64,000 nucleotides of DNA from Lachnospiraceae bacterium. GTDB taxonomy: Bacteria > Bacillota > Clostridia > Lachnospirales > Lachnospiraceae. The stretch covers positions 496,001 through 560,000 of the forward strand of contig CAJTFW010000001.1 in NCBI GenBank assembly GCA_910575445.1, given 5' to 3'. Below the pieces are notes generated by a model, which was given only the letters and a program-made list of their open reading frames with translations, was not told where the DNA came from and searched no databases. This document shows positions 36,270 through 47,100 of the stretch, one piece after another (position 1 is the first letter of the stretch; each line of letters starts with the position of its first letter). A program made the translations under genes and the position numbers.

Positions 36270-36659
36270 ATGGATGTACAAAAGGTGATGCTGTCAGCTG
36301 GACTATTTATCTTAAGATTATCGCTTATCATCCTGGTCGTGATAGGTATTTTCCGATTGGGAGAATATTCTTATTATTTCGGCTATAGCCTCATCTCGGA
36401 CACGTCCGTAGATGCGCCGCCTGGAAAAGATATCAGCATGAACTTACGTTCGGATATGACGGTCAAAGAGGTGGCAAAGCTTTTAGAGCGCAAAGGACTG
36501 ATTAAGGATGATACTATCTTTCAGATTCAGTTAAAGCTCAATGATTTTGAAGATAAATTAATGCCGGGAAGCTATGTACTCAATACTTCTATGACAGCAA
36601 AGGAGATTATGAACGTGCTGTCTGGGGAAGAAGAGGAAGAAGAGGATGAGGAAGAATGA
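36270..36659 (+). CDS. Short MltG-like membrane protein lacking the transglycosylase core
   Basis: The 129-residue protein has an N-terminal membrane helix (about residues 9-30, LFILRLSLIILVVIGIFRLG) and one small domain, VTVKEVAKLLERKGLIKDD-like with MTAKEIMNVLSG at the end. That is the LysM-like substrate domain that precedes the lytic core in MltG/YceG. The catalytic domain with its Glu is absent, and the protein ends in a Glu/Asp run. It may be a shortened regulatory or binding relative. The frame opens at 36228, but AGGAG at about 36255 favours ATG 36270. It overlaps the next gene (ATGA). Confidence 0.75.
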   Translation: MDVQKVMLSAGLFILRLSLIILVVIGIFRLGEYSYYFGYSLISDTSVDAPPGKDISMNLRSDMTVKEVAKLLERKGLIKDDTIFQIQLKLNDFEDKLMPGSYVLNTSMTAKEIMNVLSGEEEEEEDEEE

Positions 36660-37312
36660 TTGTCGATGACAGAATGAGAGCCTATATCAATTCCTTAAAT
36701 CCTGGCAATACCGAACTTTTGGAGGAGATTGAAAGAGAAGCTGTCAAAGCGTATGTGCCGATTATCAGGCGGGAGATGCAGAGTTTTTTAAAATTTCTCT
36801 TAGCCTCTGTTAAGCCTTATCGGATACTAGAAGTAGGGACAGCGATTGGATTTTCAGCGCTTTTGATGAGTGAATATGCACCAGAAGGCTGTCAGATTAC
36901 AACGATTGAGAATTACGAAAAAAGGATTCCGATTGCACGGGAAAATTTTATCCGGGCGGGGAAAGAAAAGCAGATTACACTGCTTTTTGGAGATGCCCTT
37001 AAGATTTTACAGGGATTAGAAGAGACAGAGTCTTTTGACTTTATCTTCTTAGATGCAGCCAAAGGACAGTATCTTTCTTATCTGCCGGAAGTTGTAAGAC
37101 TGTTGTCTCCTGGTGGGATTCTTTTGTCGGACAATGTGCTGCAGGATGGAGACATTATAGAGTCTCGTTTTGCAGTGGAGAGAAGAAATCGCACGATTCA
37201 TACAAGAATGCGGGAATATCTGTATCAGTTGACACACAGAGAAGATTTGACAACTTCGATTCTGCCACTTGCAGACGGAGTGACAGTCAGTGTAAAGAGA
37301 GGAATCGTATGA
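36656..37312 (+). CDS. trmR: O-methyltransferase (TrmR-like, tRNA wobble ho5U methylation)
   Basis: The 218-residue AdoMet methyltransferase has motif I LEVGTAIGFSALLM, the acidic motif TTIENYEKRIPIA and FIFLDAAKGQYL with the metal-binding Asp, plus LSDNVLQDG. This is the YrrM type. In B. subtilis YrrM (TrmR) makes 5-methoxyuridine from 5-hydroxyuridine at tRNA position 34. The overlap by ATGA with a U32-family gene downstream, which makes the hydroxyl, strongly supports this role. It also overlaps the MltG-like gene upstream. Confidence 0.88.
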   Translation: MIVDDRMRAYINSLNPGNTELLEEIEREAVKAYVPIIRREMQSFLKFLLASVKPYRILEVGTAIGFSALLMSEYAPEGCQITTIENYEKRIPIARENFIRAGKEKQITLLFGDALKILQGLEETESFDFIFLDAAKGQYLSYLPEVVRLLSPGGILLSDNVLQDGDIIESRFAVERRNRTIHTRMREYLYQLTHREDLTTSILPLADGVTVSVKRGIV

Positions 37313-38538
37313 GAGAGCTTCCAGAACTATTAATACCGGCAAGCAGCTTAGAAGTATTAAAGATTGCAGTGATTTTCGGAGCAGATGCGGTCTATATCGG
37401 CGGAGAAGCTTTTAGCCTTCGTGCAAAGGCCAAAAATTTTTCAATGGAAGATATAGAAGAAGGTATCCGCTTTGCACATGCCCATCAGGTCAAAGTATAT
37501 GTGACTGCCAATATTTTGGCACACAATCAGGATATTGTGGATGCAAGAGAATATTTTTCTGAACTAAAGCGTATTGGGCCAGATGCTTTGATTATCTCGG
37601 ACCCAGGTCTCTTTTTGGTAGCGAAAGAGGTCTGTCCAGAGATAGAGATTCATATTTCGACCCAGGCTAACAATGTCAACTATATGACCTTTCGCTTCTG
37701 GCATCAGCAGGGCGCAAAACGCGTGGTAACAGGCAGGGAACTGTCTCTAAAAGAAATTGCCAAGATTCGTTCAGAGATTCCACATGAGATGGAGATTGAG
37801 ACTTTTGTACACGGAGCCATGTGTATCTCCTATTCAGGGCGGTGCCTATTAAGCAACTATTTTACAGGTCGGGACGCCAATCAGGGAGCATGTACGCATC
37901 CTTGTCGCTGGAAATATGCCGTGGTTGAAGAGAAGCGTCCAGGCGAATATCTGCCGGTTTATGAGAATGAACGGGGGACTTTTCTCTTTAATTCAAAAGA
38001 TTTGTGTATGATTGAACATCTGCCAGATTTGATTGAGGCTGGTGTGGATAGTTTAAAGATTGAGGGGCGGATGAAGACGGCGCTCTATGTGGCGACCGTG
38101 GCGCGCACCTATAGGAAAGCGCTGGATAGCTATAAAAAAAGCCCACAGCTGTATCAAGAGCAGATGCCCTGGTATTTAGACCAGATTTCCAACTGTACCT
38201 ATCGACAGTTTACCACAGGATTTTTCTATGGCAAACCAAGCGAGGAGGCGCAGATTTATGACAATAACACATATATCAAAGAATATACGTATCTTGGGAT
38301 TGTAGGTGATATAGACAGCGAGGGGCGTTTTTGTCTAGAACAGCGCAATAAATTTTCAGTGGGCGAGACGATTGAGATTATGAAACCAGATGGCAGAAAT
38401 ATCGAGACCATCGTGGAAGCTATCTTTAATGAGAGAGGCGAAGCACAGGAAAGTGCACCTCACTCCAAACAGCAGCTATTGGTAAAGCTCTCCATCTGCC
38501 CGGATAAGATGGACATATTAAGAAGGCAGGAATCTTAA
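37309..38538 (+). CDS. U32-family protein (TrhP-like tRNA hydroxylation)
   Basis: The 409-residue protein belongs to the peptidase U32 family, many of which hydroxylate RNA rather than cut protein. It shows ELLIPASSLEVLKIAVIFGA, the YIGGEAFSLRAKAKNF loop and four conserved cysteines in FVHGAMCISYSGRC, NQGACTHPCRW, likely iron-sulfur ligands, and the family segment DSLKIEGRMKTALYVATV. B. subtilis YrrN/YrrO (TrhP) need prephenate and form 5-hydroxyuridine at tRNA position 34. It overlaps the trmR-like gene by four bases, so both steps are co-encoded. The protein matches the long YrrO-type subunit. Confidence 0.88.
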   Translation: MRELPELLIPASSLEVLKIAVIFGADAVYIGGEAFSLRAKAKNFSMEDIEEGIRFAHAHQVKVYVTANILAHNQDIVDAREYFSELKRIGPDALIISDPGLFLVAKEVCPEIEIHISTQANNVNYMTFRFWHQQGAKRVVTGRELSLKEIAKIRSEIPHEMEIETFVHGAMCISYSGRCLLSNYFTGRDANQGACTHPCRWKYAVVEEKRPGEYLPVYENERGTFLFNSKDLCMIEHLPDLIEAGVDSLKIEGRMKTALYVATVARTYRKALDSYKKSPQLYQEQMPWYLDQISNCTYRQFTTGFFYGKPSEEAQIYDNNTYIKEYTYLGIVGDIDSEGRFCLEQRNKFSVGETIEIMKPDGRNIETIVEAIFNERGEAQESAPHSKQQLLVKLSICPDKMDILRRQES

Positions 38539-38624
38539 GAACTTTAGAATAAGATGTAGGTGGAAAGGCACTTTCAGGCGGATTTTACATAGACTGTAAT
38601 AAATCCGTACTGAGGTGTCTTTCT

Positions 38625-39191
38625 TTGAAGGCTTTTCCAAAACCTCTTACGGCGGGAGAAGAAAAAGAATATTTGCTGAGGTATAAGAAAGGGGACAAAA
38701 AGGCGCGGCAAGTTCTGATAGAATACAACCTACGCCTTGTGGCCCATATCGTAAAAAAATACCAATCATCTGAAGATGATATGGAGGAACTAATCTCAAT
38801 TGGCACGATTGGACTGATTAAAGCAGTGGATACATTCAATCATGAAAAAGCCAGTAAACTTGCAACCTACGCGGCAAGGTGTGTGGAAAATGAGATTCTG
38901 ATGTATATGCGAGTAAAGAAAAAACTACAACGGGAATCGTCCTATTATGAGCCTATCGGCACTGACAAAGAAGGCAATGAGATTCAACTCCTAGACATTA
39001 TGGAGAGCAAAGAGCCTACAGCGTTAGAGCAGATTGGACTAAAAGACGATACCAAAAAAGTCTATCACCTTCTAGGAGAAGTCCTCTCCGAGCGGGAACG
39101 TCAAGTTGTGATTATGCGATATGGATTGTACCATGGCAGGGAGTATACGCAGAGGGAGATTGCCAAGAAGCTTGGGATTTCTCGGTCGTAA
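38625..39191 (+). pseudogene. sigK: Sporulation sigma factor SigK, 3' end removed by ICE insertion
   Basis: The 188-codon frame matches SigK, the late mother-cell sporulation sigma factor: AFPKPLTAGEEKEYL, NLRLVAHIVKKY (region 2.1), ISIGTIGLIKAVDTF (2.3), KLATYAARCVENEILMY (2.4), IGTDKEGNEIQLLDIM and the start of region 4.2 REIAKKLGISRS. It stops right there, while intact SigK continues YVSRIEKKA and about 25 more residues, so the recognition helix is cut. AT-rich conjugative-element DNA follows. The TTG start has GAGGTG upstream, and no hydrophobic pro-sequence is visible upstream in frame. The product should be inactive unless the element excises. The missing part should lie at the right end of the element, outside the window. 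Confidence 0.85.
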
Positions 39192-39195
39192 TTAT
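39184..39195 (+). other. Inferred left attachment junction (attL) inside sigK
   Basis: Homology to sigK continues to the Ser codon of GISRS (TCG, 39186-39188) and could include the next two bases TA of the expected Tyr codon; beyond that the sequence departs. The crossover point therefore lies at about 39186-39191. The exact core cannot be set without the right end of the element. Confidence 0.6.
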
Positions 39196-39203
39196 CTGCT
39201 ATT

Positions 39204-39258
39204 ATAGGGATAAAGTTAGGAAAGGCATTGGATGGTCTTTCGCTTTATCCCTATTTTT
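39204..39258 (+). terminator. Terminator-like hairpin at the left end of the ICE
   Basis: ATAGGGATAAAG (39204-39215) pairs with CTTTATCCCTAT (39243-39254), with an inner GAAAG/CTTTC stem, followed by a TTTTT tract. It would stop transcription entering from sigK and so insulate the element's first genes. The remaining spacer to parA (39259-39367) is AT-rich; I see no confident promoter in it. Confidence 0.75.
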
Positions 39259-39367
39259 ATACCCTATTTACCTAAGAAAAACTATCTAAATATATCTTAC
39301 CACAAAATACCCTTCAGGTATACCGTTATGTCTGGAAAAACGGATAAAAAATGAAAGGAGAACAAAA

Positions 39368-40177
39368 ATGGCTAAAATTATTGCAGTGATGAACGAGAAA
39401 GGAGGAACAGGTAAGTCTGCCACAGCTACTACACTTGCATATTTATTAGCAAAAAGAGGAAAGAAAACCGCTTTGATTGACTTTGATGGCCAAGGACATT
39501 CTAGTATTATCTATGGTGTAAAAAGCATTAATAAGTTAGAGATAACTATTAATACTTTGCTTCAAAAAGTGATAGCAGATGAAACATTACCAGAGCTAGA
39601 AAGTTATGTAATAAAACATAAAAGCGGAGTAGAAGTGATTCCTTCCAATTCCCAGTTATTCACATTGGAAAGAAATCTATGTAATGTGGATTTTAGGGAA
39701 CGGATATTATCTCAGTATGTAGATACCATTAGAGAGCAATATCAATATGTGATTATTGATTGTATGCCTCAGATGGGAACTCCAATGATTAATGTGATGA
39801 TGTGTGCAGACAGTATTGTTGTTCCTACACAGGCAGAGCTACTGTCTATACAAGGACTAGCAGAACTGATGAAACATTATCAGATTATTCAGAAGAATAG
39901 TAACCATAAACTGAAGGTTGAAGGTATACTGATTACCATGGATTCTCCGCACACGATTGTCTCTACGCAGGTTATGGAGCTAATAGAGCATGGTTTTGCT
40001 GGTGCTGCACCAATCTTTAAGACTCATATTCCACGCTCTATCAAAGTTGCAGAAGCAGTGTTGTATCACAAGACAATTTGTGAATTTATGCCAAAGAATC
40101 CAGCTGCGGTAGCTTATGAAAAATTTACAGACGAGCTTTTGGATGGAGAGGAAATGGAGGTGTGTGCTGTTGGGTAA
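39368..40177 (+). CDS. ParA-family ATPase
   Basis: The 269-residue protein is a ParA/Soj ATPase for element partition or maintenance. It has the deviant Walker A EKGGTGKSATATT (residues 10-22), LIDFDGQGHSS (ParA normally has D-x-D-P-Q) and YVIIDCMPQMGTPM (Walker B region). AAAGGAG precedes the ATG. It overlaps the ParB-like gene by eight bases. Partition genes suggest the excised circle is kept for some time, for example as a replicating intermediate. Confidence 0.92.
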   Translation: MAKIIAVMNEKGGTGKSATATTLAYLLAKRGKKTALIDFDGQGHSSIIYGVKSINKLEITINTLLQKVIADETLPELESYVIKHKSGVEVIPSNSQLFTLERNLCNVDFRERILSQYVDTIREQYQYVIIDCMPQMGTPMINVMMCADSIVVPTQAELLSIQGLAELMKHYQIIQKNSNHKLKVEGILITMDSPHTIVSTQVMELIEHGFAGAAPIFKTHIPRSIKVAEAVLYHKTICEFMPKNPAAVAYEKFTDELLDGEEMEVCAVG

Positions 40178-41159
40178 ACCCAAAGTCCATTTAGAAGACT
40201 TTAATGATATGTTGAACTTTGAATTAGAACAGACACAAGAAAGAATGTTAGAAATGGAGTTTTCAATGATGGAGCCATTTCCGAATCACAAATTTAAGTT
40301 ATATGAAGGACAACAACTGATGGATATGGTAGAGAGCATCCGACAATGTGGTATCTTGCTTCCTATTATCCTCTGGCACACAAAAGATGAAAGATATATC
40401 ATTTTAAGTGGCCATAATCGTTGTAATGCTGCACGTCTTGTAGGACTAAAAAAAGCTCCAGTTATTATTAAAGAAGATTTAACCTATGAAGAAGCAGTAC
40501 TAATTGTAACCGAAAGCAATCTTCGACAGCGTTCTTTTGGGGATATGAGTCATTCTGAAAGAGCATATTGTCTTGCACAACACTATGATGCACTAAAGGC
40601 ACAAGGAAAAAGAAATGACCTTTTAAATGAGATAGAAATACTCATAAACCCGCATATATCAGGGGGAGATTCAACTTCTGTTCAATGTGAACAGAAGTTG
40701 GAAAACCGTGAAAAAGTGGGACAAGAATATGGATTGTCAGCAAGTAAAGTGGGACGCTATATAAAAATAGCATCTTTGATAGAGCCTTTACTTACATATG
40801 TGGATAGTGGTGAAATCCCATTTCTAGCAGCCTATAATCTATCTTTTATAGAAGATACGAAAAGGCAAGAGAAAATTGCAGAACTTATGGAGGCTAATCA
40901 CTATAAAATAAATATAAAGAAAGCAGAAGTTTTGCGCAATTACTATGAAACACAAAAATTAAAGGATGCAGTTATTACACAAATACTTTCTGGTGAGAAA
41001 ACAAAAAAACCAAAATCCAATAGAGTACAGTCTTTTAAAGTAAAACCAGCAGTAATTACCAAATATTTTACTGTTGACCAAAGTAGTAAAGAAATTGAAG
41101 ATATTATAGAGCAGGCATTAGCATTGTACTTTGAAAATAAAAAGGAGGGAACAGCTTGA
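40170..41159 (+). CDS. ParB/RepB/Spo0J-family protein
   Basis: From TTG 40170 the protein has 329 residues. The ParB N-terminal domain is clear: PFPNHKFKLYEGQQLMDM, then SIRQCGILLPIILWHT, the nucleotide-binding loop ILSGHNRCNAARLVG and ESNLRQRSFGDMSHSERA. A central helix-turn-helix includes GLSASKVGRYIKIASL. The start is chosen because GGAGG (40156-40160) is nine bases upstream; the frame itself opens earlier inside parA. It should bind a centromere-like site and work with the ParA. It ends overlapping the helicase start. Confidence 0.88.
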   Translation: MGKPKVHLEDFNDMLNFELEQTQERMLEMEFSMMEPFPNHKFKLYEGQQLMDMVESIRQCGILLPIILWHTKDERYIILSGHNRCNAARLVGLKKAPVIIKEDLTYEEAVLIVTESNLRQRSFGDMSHSERAYCLAQHYDALKAQGKRNDLLNEIEILINPHISGGDSTSVQCEQKLENREKVGQEYGLSASKVGRYIKIASLIEPLLTYVDSGEIPFLAAYNLSFIEDTKRQEKIAELMEANHYKINIKKAEVLRNYYETQKLKDAVITQILSGEKTKKPKSNRVQSFKVKPAVITKYFTVDQSSKEIEDIIEQALALYFENKKEGTA

Positions 41160-44100
41160 ATAGAGCGACCAGTCTAGCAGAACTTTACAAAAAGTCCGTA
41201 CAAGAATATACAAAAACACCGGAAGAATGGAAAGGACTGTTATCTTGTGTCGCTCGGTTTTACAAACATTCTTTTGACAATGCAGTGCTTATTTATACAC
41301 AGAAGCCAGATGCCACACAACTAGGAACTTTTGATGAGTGGCATGATAGACGAATAGGGCGTAGCATTAATAAAGGCGCGAAAGGCATTGCAGTGATTGA
41401 TATGATAAACCCCAAAGCCAGTCTAAAATATCTTTTTGATTTTAAAGATACAAATGGCGATGAGCAATCTTATCAAAACTTGTTGAAATATTTATGGAGT
41501 TTGGATAAAGAATATTATCCAGATATTTTAAAGCAATTTTACAAAAAATATCATACCCCAATATCTAATATGGAAACTTGTCTTTATAATCTAGCAAGCA
41601 AATTTGTAAGAGATATGCTTCTACCTTATATGGAAGAATTTGAGATTAGAGATGAAACAAGTCCTCTTTATGGAATGCCAGAGAACTCAGTAAAAGCAGA
41701 GTTTTTAGAAATGGTAATGGAAAGTGTTGTATATATTGTATTTTCCAAATGTGGACTCTCCAAGGAGATGCTTGGCAGTAATAGTTTTGAAAATATCAGT
41801 AATTATAATAATCTTTCGCTTTTTATGGCGCTTGGAAACTGTTCTGTTTCTATTGCAAGAGCTATTTTGAGAGAGGTTTATCAAGAAATCCAAAACATTA
41901 ATATAGAAAGGAGTAGAAAACATGAGGACAAAACCATTAATGAAGTTCACATACCAACAGGGAATAGACGGGATGATGTATCCGAATATCCAGATATCAA
42001 AGAACCTTCAGAACGATATAGAGCCAGTAGGGCGATTCGGCAGCCAGTGGAAAGATTATATGATGGAGAAGTATCCCCATCGCTTGTCGGAACTAATCGC
42101 CCAAGGAAGGCTGAACGAAATCATTCTGCAGATAGACAAAGAAGCAGAGCATCAGAAAGAAATTCTGATAAAGGAATTGTTAAAAGCGTGGCCAATACCA
42201 GATACCGAGGAGACAATGAAGCGAGCAGGATACCTGAAGATGATAACCAAGGAAGCAGAAGAAATGGTGATGGAGGAGATAGTCTTAAAAGTCAGATAAC
42301 ACGGACATCACAATCCACTGTTCAAGATATACAACCGCTTACAGATGATACAAAACCGTCTGTAGGCGGTTTTTCTATAGAATCAAAAGAATCATTATCT
42401 TCAACACAACTTTCGCTTTTTGAGAATGTTCAAAAACCTGAATACAAGGAGAAATCCTATTCTATCTCTAATTATCATTTTTCTGAAACCCATCATTTAT
42501 ATGATGGAGGTCCTAAGACAAAATTCCAAAACAATGTAACAGCTATTCGTCTATTAAAGGAGTTGCAAGAACAAGAACGCTTAGCAACAACAGAGGAACA
42601 AGTTACTCTTGCAAAGTTTGTAGGATGGGGTGGTCTTGCTAATGCACTGACACCTGGAAAAAGTGGTTGGGAAACACAATATGAAGAAATAAAAGAGTTA
42701 CTAACAGAAGAAGAATTTCAAGCAGCACAAGAAAGTACCTTAACAGCTTATTATACGGAACAAAAGATTATAAAACATATCTATGATGCTTTGGAGAAAT
42801 TTGGTTTTCATGGAGGTAATATTTTAGACCCATCTATGGCAACTGGAAATTTTTTCTCTATGTTGCCAGAAAATATGGCAGATTCTAAGTTGTATGGGGT
42901 AGAAATTGAGCCTATTTCTGGTCATATTGCAAAGTATCTTTATCCAGATGCAGATATTCAAATAACAGGTTTTGAAAATACCCAATATCCAGAGCAATTT
43001 TTTGATGTAGTGCTTGGAAACATTCCGTTTAATTCTATTAGAGTAAATGACTCCAAATATAATCGTTATCATTTTCGAATACATGATTATTTTTTAGCTA
43101 AATCTTTAGATAAAACGCGTCCAGGTGGTATTGTAGCAATTATTACTTCAAAATATACGTTGGATAAAACAAATGCTACTAATCGAAAATATTTGGCTCA
43201 AAAGGCAGAGCTGATAGGTGCTATTCGTTTACCAGACAGTGCGTTTCAACAAGTAGCTGGTACAAAAGTAACAACAGATATCTTATTTTTAAAAAAGCGG
43301 GAACGAGAGATTGTTCCAGATGAAAAAAATACTCCTTGGTTGTCTGTAGAAGAAAATGAGGATGGTGTACCTTTAAATACTTATTTTATAGAGCATCCTG
43401 AGATGATACTAGGCAAAATGGCATTTGATGATAGCAAGTTTGGAGATGAAAAAACTACCACGTGCCATCCGATTTTGGGAGAAGATTTGTATGAACGGTT
43501 AGAGCGTGCAATCTGCTATCTAGAAGGGAAGTATGAAGAACCAAAACAGATAGAAGTAGCACAAAAAGATGATATGCTTTCACAAGCATCTATTCCAGCA
43601 GACCCTACAGTACGTAATTTTTCTTATGTTCTTGTAGATAAACAACTATATTACCGAGAATATTCTCGAATGTATAAGCAAAATATTACAGGAAAAAAAG
43701 AGGAACGTATCAAAGGACTTTTAAAAATTACACAAGCTGTTCGAAAGCTAATTGATTTTCAAAATCAGGAGTATAAAAATGTGCTTACATCAGAGTATGA
43801 AATTGCTTTACAAAAATATATTTCTACTCTAAATACTCTCTATGACCGTTTTGTAAAAGAACATGGGTATATCAATGCCTATGCTAATGTGATGGCATTT
43901 TCAAAAGATGCTAATGCTCCGCTTTTACGTTCTATTGAGAGAGAAAAAAAGGATACAAAAGGTGTATACGAAAAGACAGCTATCTTCTATAAAGCTACGA
44001 TTCATCCAAAAGTTGTGCCATCTGTTGTGTATTCTGCAGAGGAGGCATTAAAAATATCTTTAAATATGAAAGGCGAGATTGATTTAGACTATATGGCGAA

Positions 44101-47100
44101 CCTGTATCAGAAGGCAGAGCATCATGTAACTACAAAAGATGAGCTTATTGAGGAACTAGGGGAGAAGATTTACCAAGATCCAATTTTATATAAAGGGAAT
44201 CCATATGCTGGTTGGCAGACCGCAGGGGAATATTTAAGTGGCTATGTAAAAGATAAATTGGCAGAAGCTATATTAAAAGCGGAAGAAGAACCAACAAGAT
44301 TTACAAGGAATGTAGAGGCTTTACAGATGGTACAGCCAATCCTCTTGACATCACAAGAGATTAGTTTTTCACTAGGAACTCCATGGATACCTGTAGAAAC
44401 TTACCAAGATTTTATGTATGAAATATGTAAGACGCAAAAAGAAAATCAACATAGAAAATTTGGGATTATGATAAAATTTTCTCAATATAGTGGTGCATAT
44501 TTTATTACTAATAAAGGAGAAGAACCAACTTCTGTTACAGTAAACCAAATTTATGGAACAAAAAGGATGAATGCCTATGAGATATTAGAAGCATCTTTAA
44601 ATCTGCGTTTTGTGGAGGTGAAAGACCGAGTAGAATATACTGACCCCAATACAAATGAGAAAAAAGTAAAATATGTTTTGAATAAAAAAGAGACTATTCT
44701 TGCTCGCGAAAAACAAGCACAGATGAAAACAGAATTTGAACAATGGCTTTTTGCGCAGCCAGAACGAGAAGCTGAACTTACAAAGCTGTATAATGATAAA
44801 TTCAACAATCTTCGTCCTCGTGAGTATGATGGTTCTAATCTTATATTACCAGACTTATCTGAGGATATTCAGTTAAGACCACATCAACTTGATGTAGTAG
44901 CACATGGACTATATGGGGCAGGAAATTTACTTATAGCTCACGAAGTAGGAGCGGGCAAGACCTATGCGGCTATTGTACTTACACATGAGTTAAAACGACT
45001 TGGAAGAGTAACCAAACCATTGATTACAGTACCCAATCATCTAGTAGGTCAGTGGGCTGATGCTTATATGGAGTTATATCCCAATGCAAATATTTTAGTG
45101 GCAGGAAAAAAAGATTTTCAAAAGCAGAATAGACGTCGTTTTGTTAGCCGGATTGTAACAGAAGATTATGACTGTATTATTATGGCTCATTCTAGTTTTG
45201 AGCTTATTGGGTTATCTAGAGAACGACAACTTATAGCTATGCAAGCGGAGTTAGATGCAGTTACAGAAGCGATTGATGAGCAAAAATTACATGATGGAAA
45301 AGATTGGTCATTAAAACAGATGCAGATTTTTAGAAAGAATTTGCAATTTCGGTATGACCAACTATTTAATTCTGAAAAGAAAGATGATGTGATTAATTTT
45401 GAGGAATTAGGTGTAGATGCTTTAATTGTGGATGAAGCACATGCTTATAAAAATAATTTTTCTTATACGAAGATGAGAAATGTAGCAGGTATTAGTAGTC
45501 AAAGTAGTCAACGTGCTATGGACATGCATCAGAAGTGTCAATATATCAATGAAATCAGTTCGGGAAAAGGTGTTATCTATTTAACCGGAACACCCGTGAG
45601 CAATTCTATGAGTGAACTATATGTGATGCAAAAAACTTTACAACCCCAAGAACTTGAGAATAGAGGGCTTTTGATGTTTGATGCATGGGCCGGAACTTTT
45701 GGAAAAGTTACCTCTTCTCTAGAGATGAAGCCTGAAGGAAATGGTTATCAGATGAAGAATCGCTTTTCACAGTTTCACAATTTGCCAGAGCTGATGTGTA
45801 TGTTTTCTATGATTGCAGACATCAAGACAGCAGATATGTTAAAACTTCCAACACCTGAGTTAAAGACTAATAGACCAGAAGTTATCAAGTCTGCTTGCAC
45901 GCAAGAACAAAAGCGGATTGTTATGGAATTAGGAGAGAGGGCAGAGATAATCCGAAATGGAAGAATCGACAGTAGCCAAGATAATTTTCTAAAGCTGACA
46001 CATGAAGCCAGGTTGCTTTCTATTGACCCAAGAGCGATTGACCCAGAGATACCAGATAATCCTAATACAAAATTAAATCTGTGTGCTAAAAATGTAGCGA
46101 AAATTTATCATCAGACCCAAAAGGAACATTTGACCCAGTTGATTTTTTGTGACCAGGGAACACCTAAGTATGATGGTAATTTTAATTTTTATGAAGCTAC
46201 TAAAACAGTTTTAGTTTCACAAGGAATAAAGTTAGAGGAGATAGCTTTTATTCACGAAGCAAAAACAGATGTGCAAAGAGAAAAACTTTTTGAAAAAGTA
46301 AGAAAAGGTGAAATTCGTGTTTTGATGGGTAGCACGGAGAAGATGGGAACTGGGATGAATGTGCAGGAAAAGTTGATTGCTTTACACCATTTAGATGTGC
46401 CATGGCGTCCAGCTGATTTGACACAAAGAAATGGTCGTATTTTAAGACAGGGAAATGAGAATAAGGAAGTATCTATTTTTAATTATATTACAGAAAATAC
46501 ATTTGATAGCTACTTATGGCAGATTCTAGAGCAAAAACAGCGATATATTAGTCAAATTATGACTGGGCGTTCCGCTATGCGTACTTGTGAAGATTTAGAT
46601 GAAACGGTACTTCAATATGCAGAGTTTAAAGCATTAGCAACCTCCGACCCAAGGGTAAAGGAAAAAATGGAGACCGATAATGAGATTAATCGTTTGACAG
46701 TTTTGAAATCTTCATGGCAAAGTCAGCAAAATGATTTGCGGTATAAGATTACCTGTTATTATCCTAAAAAAATTATACAACTAGAAAAAAATATTGCTGC
46801 AATGGAGGAGGATATTGCTACTTATCAAGTAAATAAAAATAAAAATTTTAAGATAACTATTGATGGGCATATTTATGGAGAACGCACAAAAGCAGCAGAA
46901 CATCTTATGGTCTGTGGTCGCAGGCTAATGAAACAAAATACAGGTAGTAGTCTTGAGATTGGAAACTATGCGGGTTTTGCGATTCAATTAATAAGAACAG
47001 ACAAAGATAATATAAGTATTTTACTGTGCGGAAAAGGAAATTATAGAGCAGATTATGGCGATTCAGAGTTAGGAAATATTACTCGTATTGAAAATCTTGC

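Noticed and set aside
38539-38624. Pro-sequence for SigK upstream of the TTG start
   Set aside because: The frame back to the stop at 38550 has no start codon and is not a hydrophobic pro-peptide.
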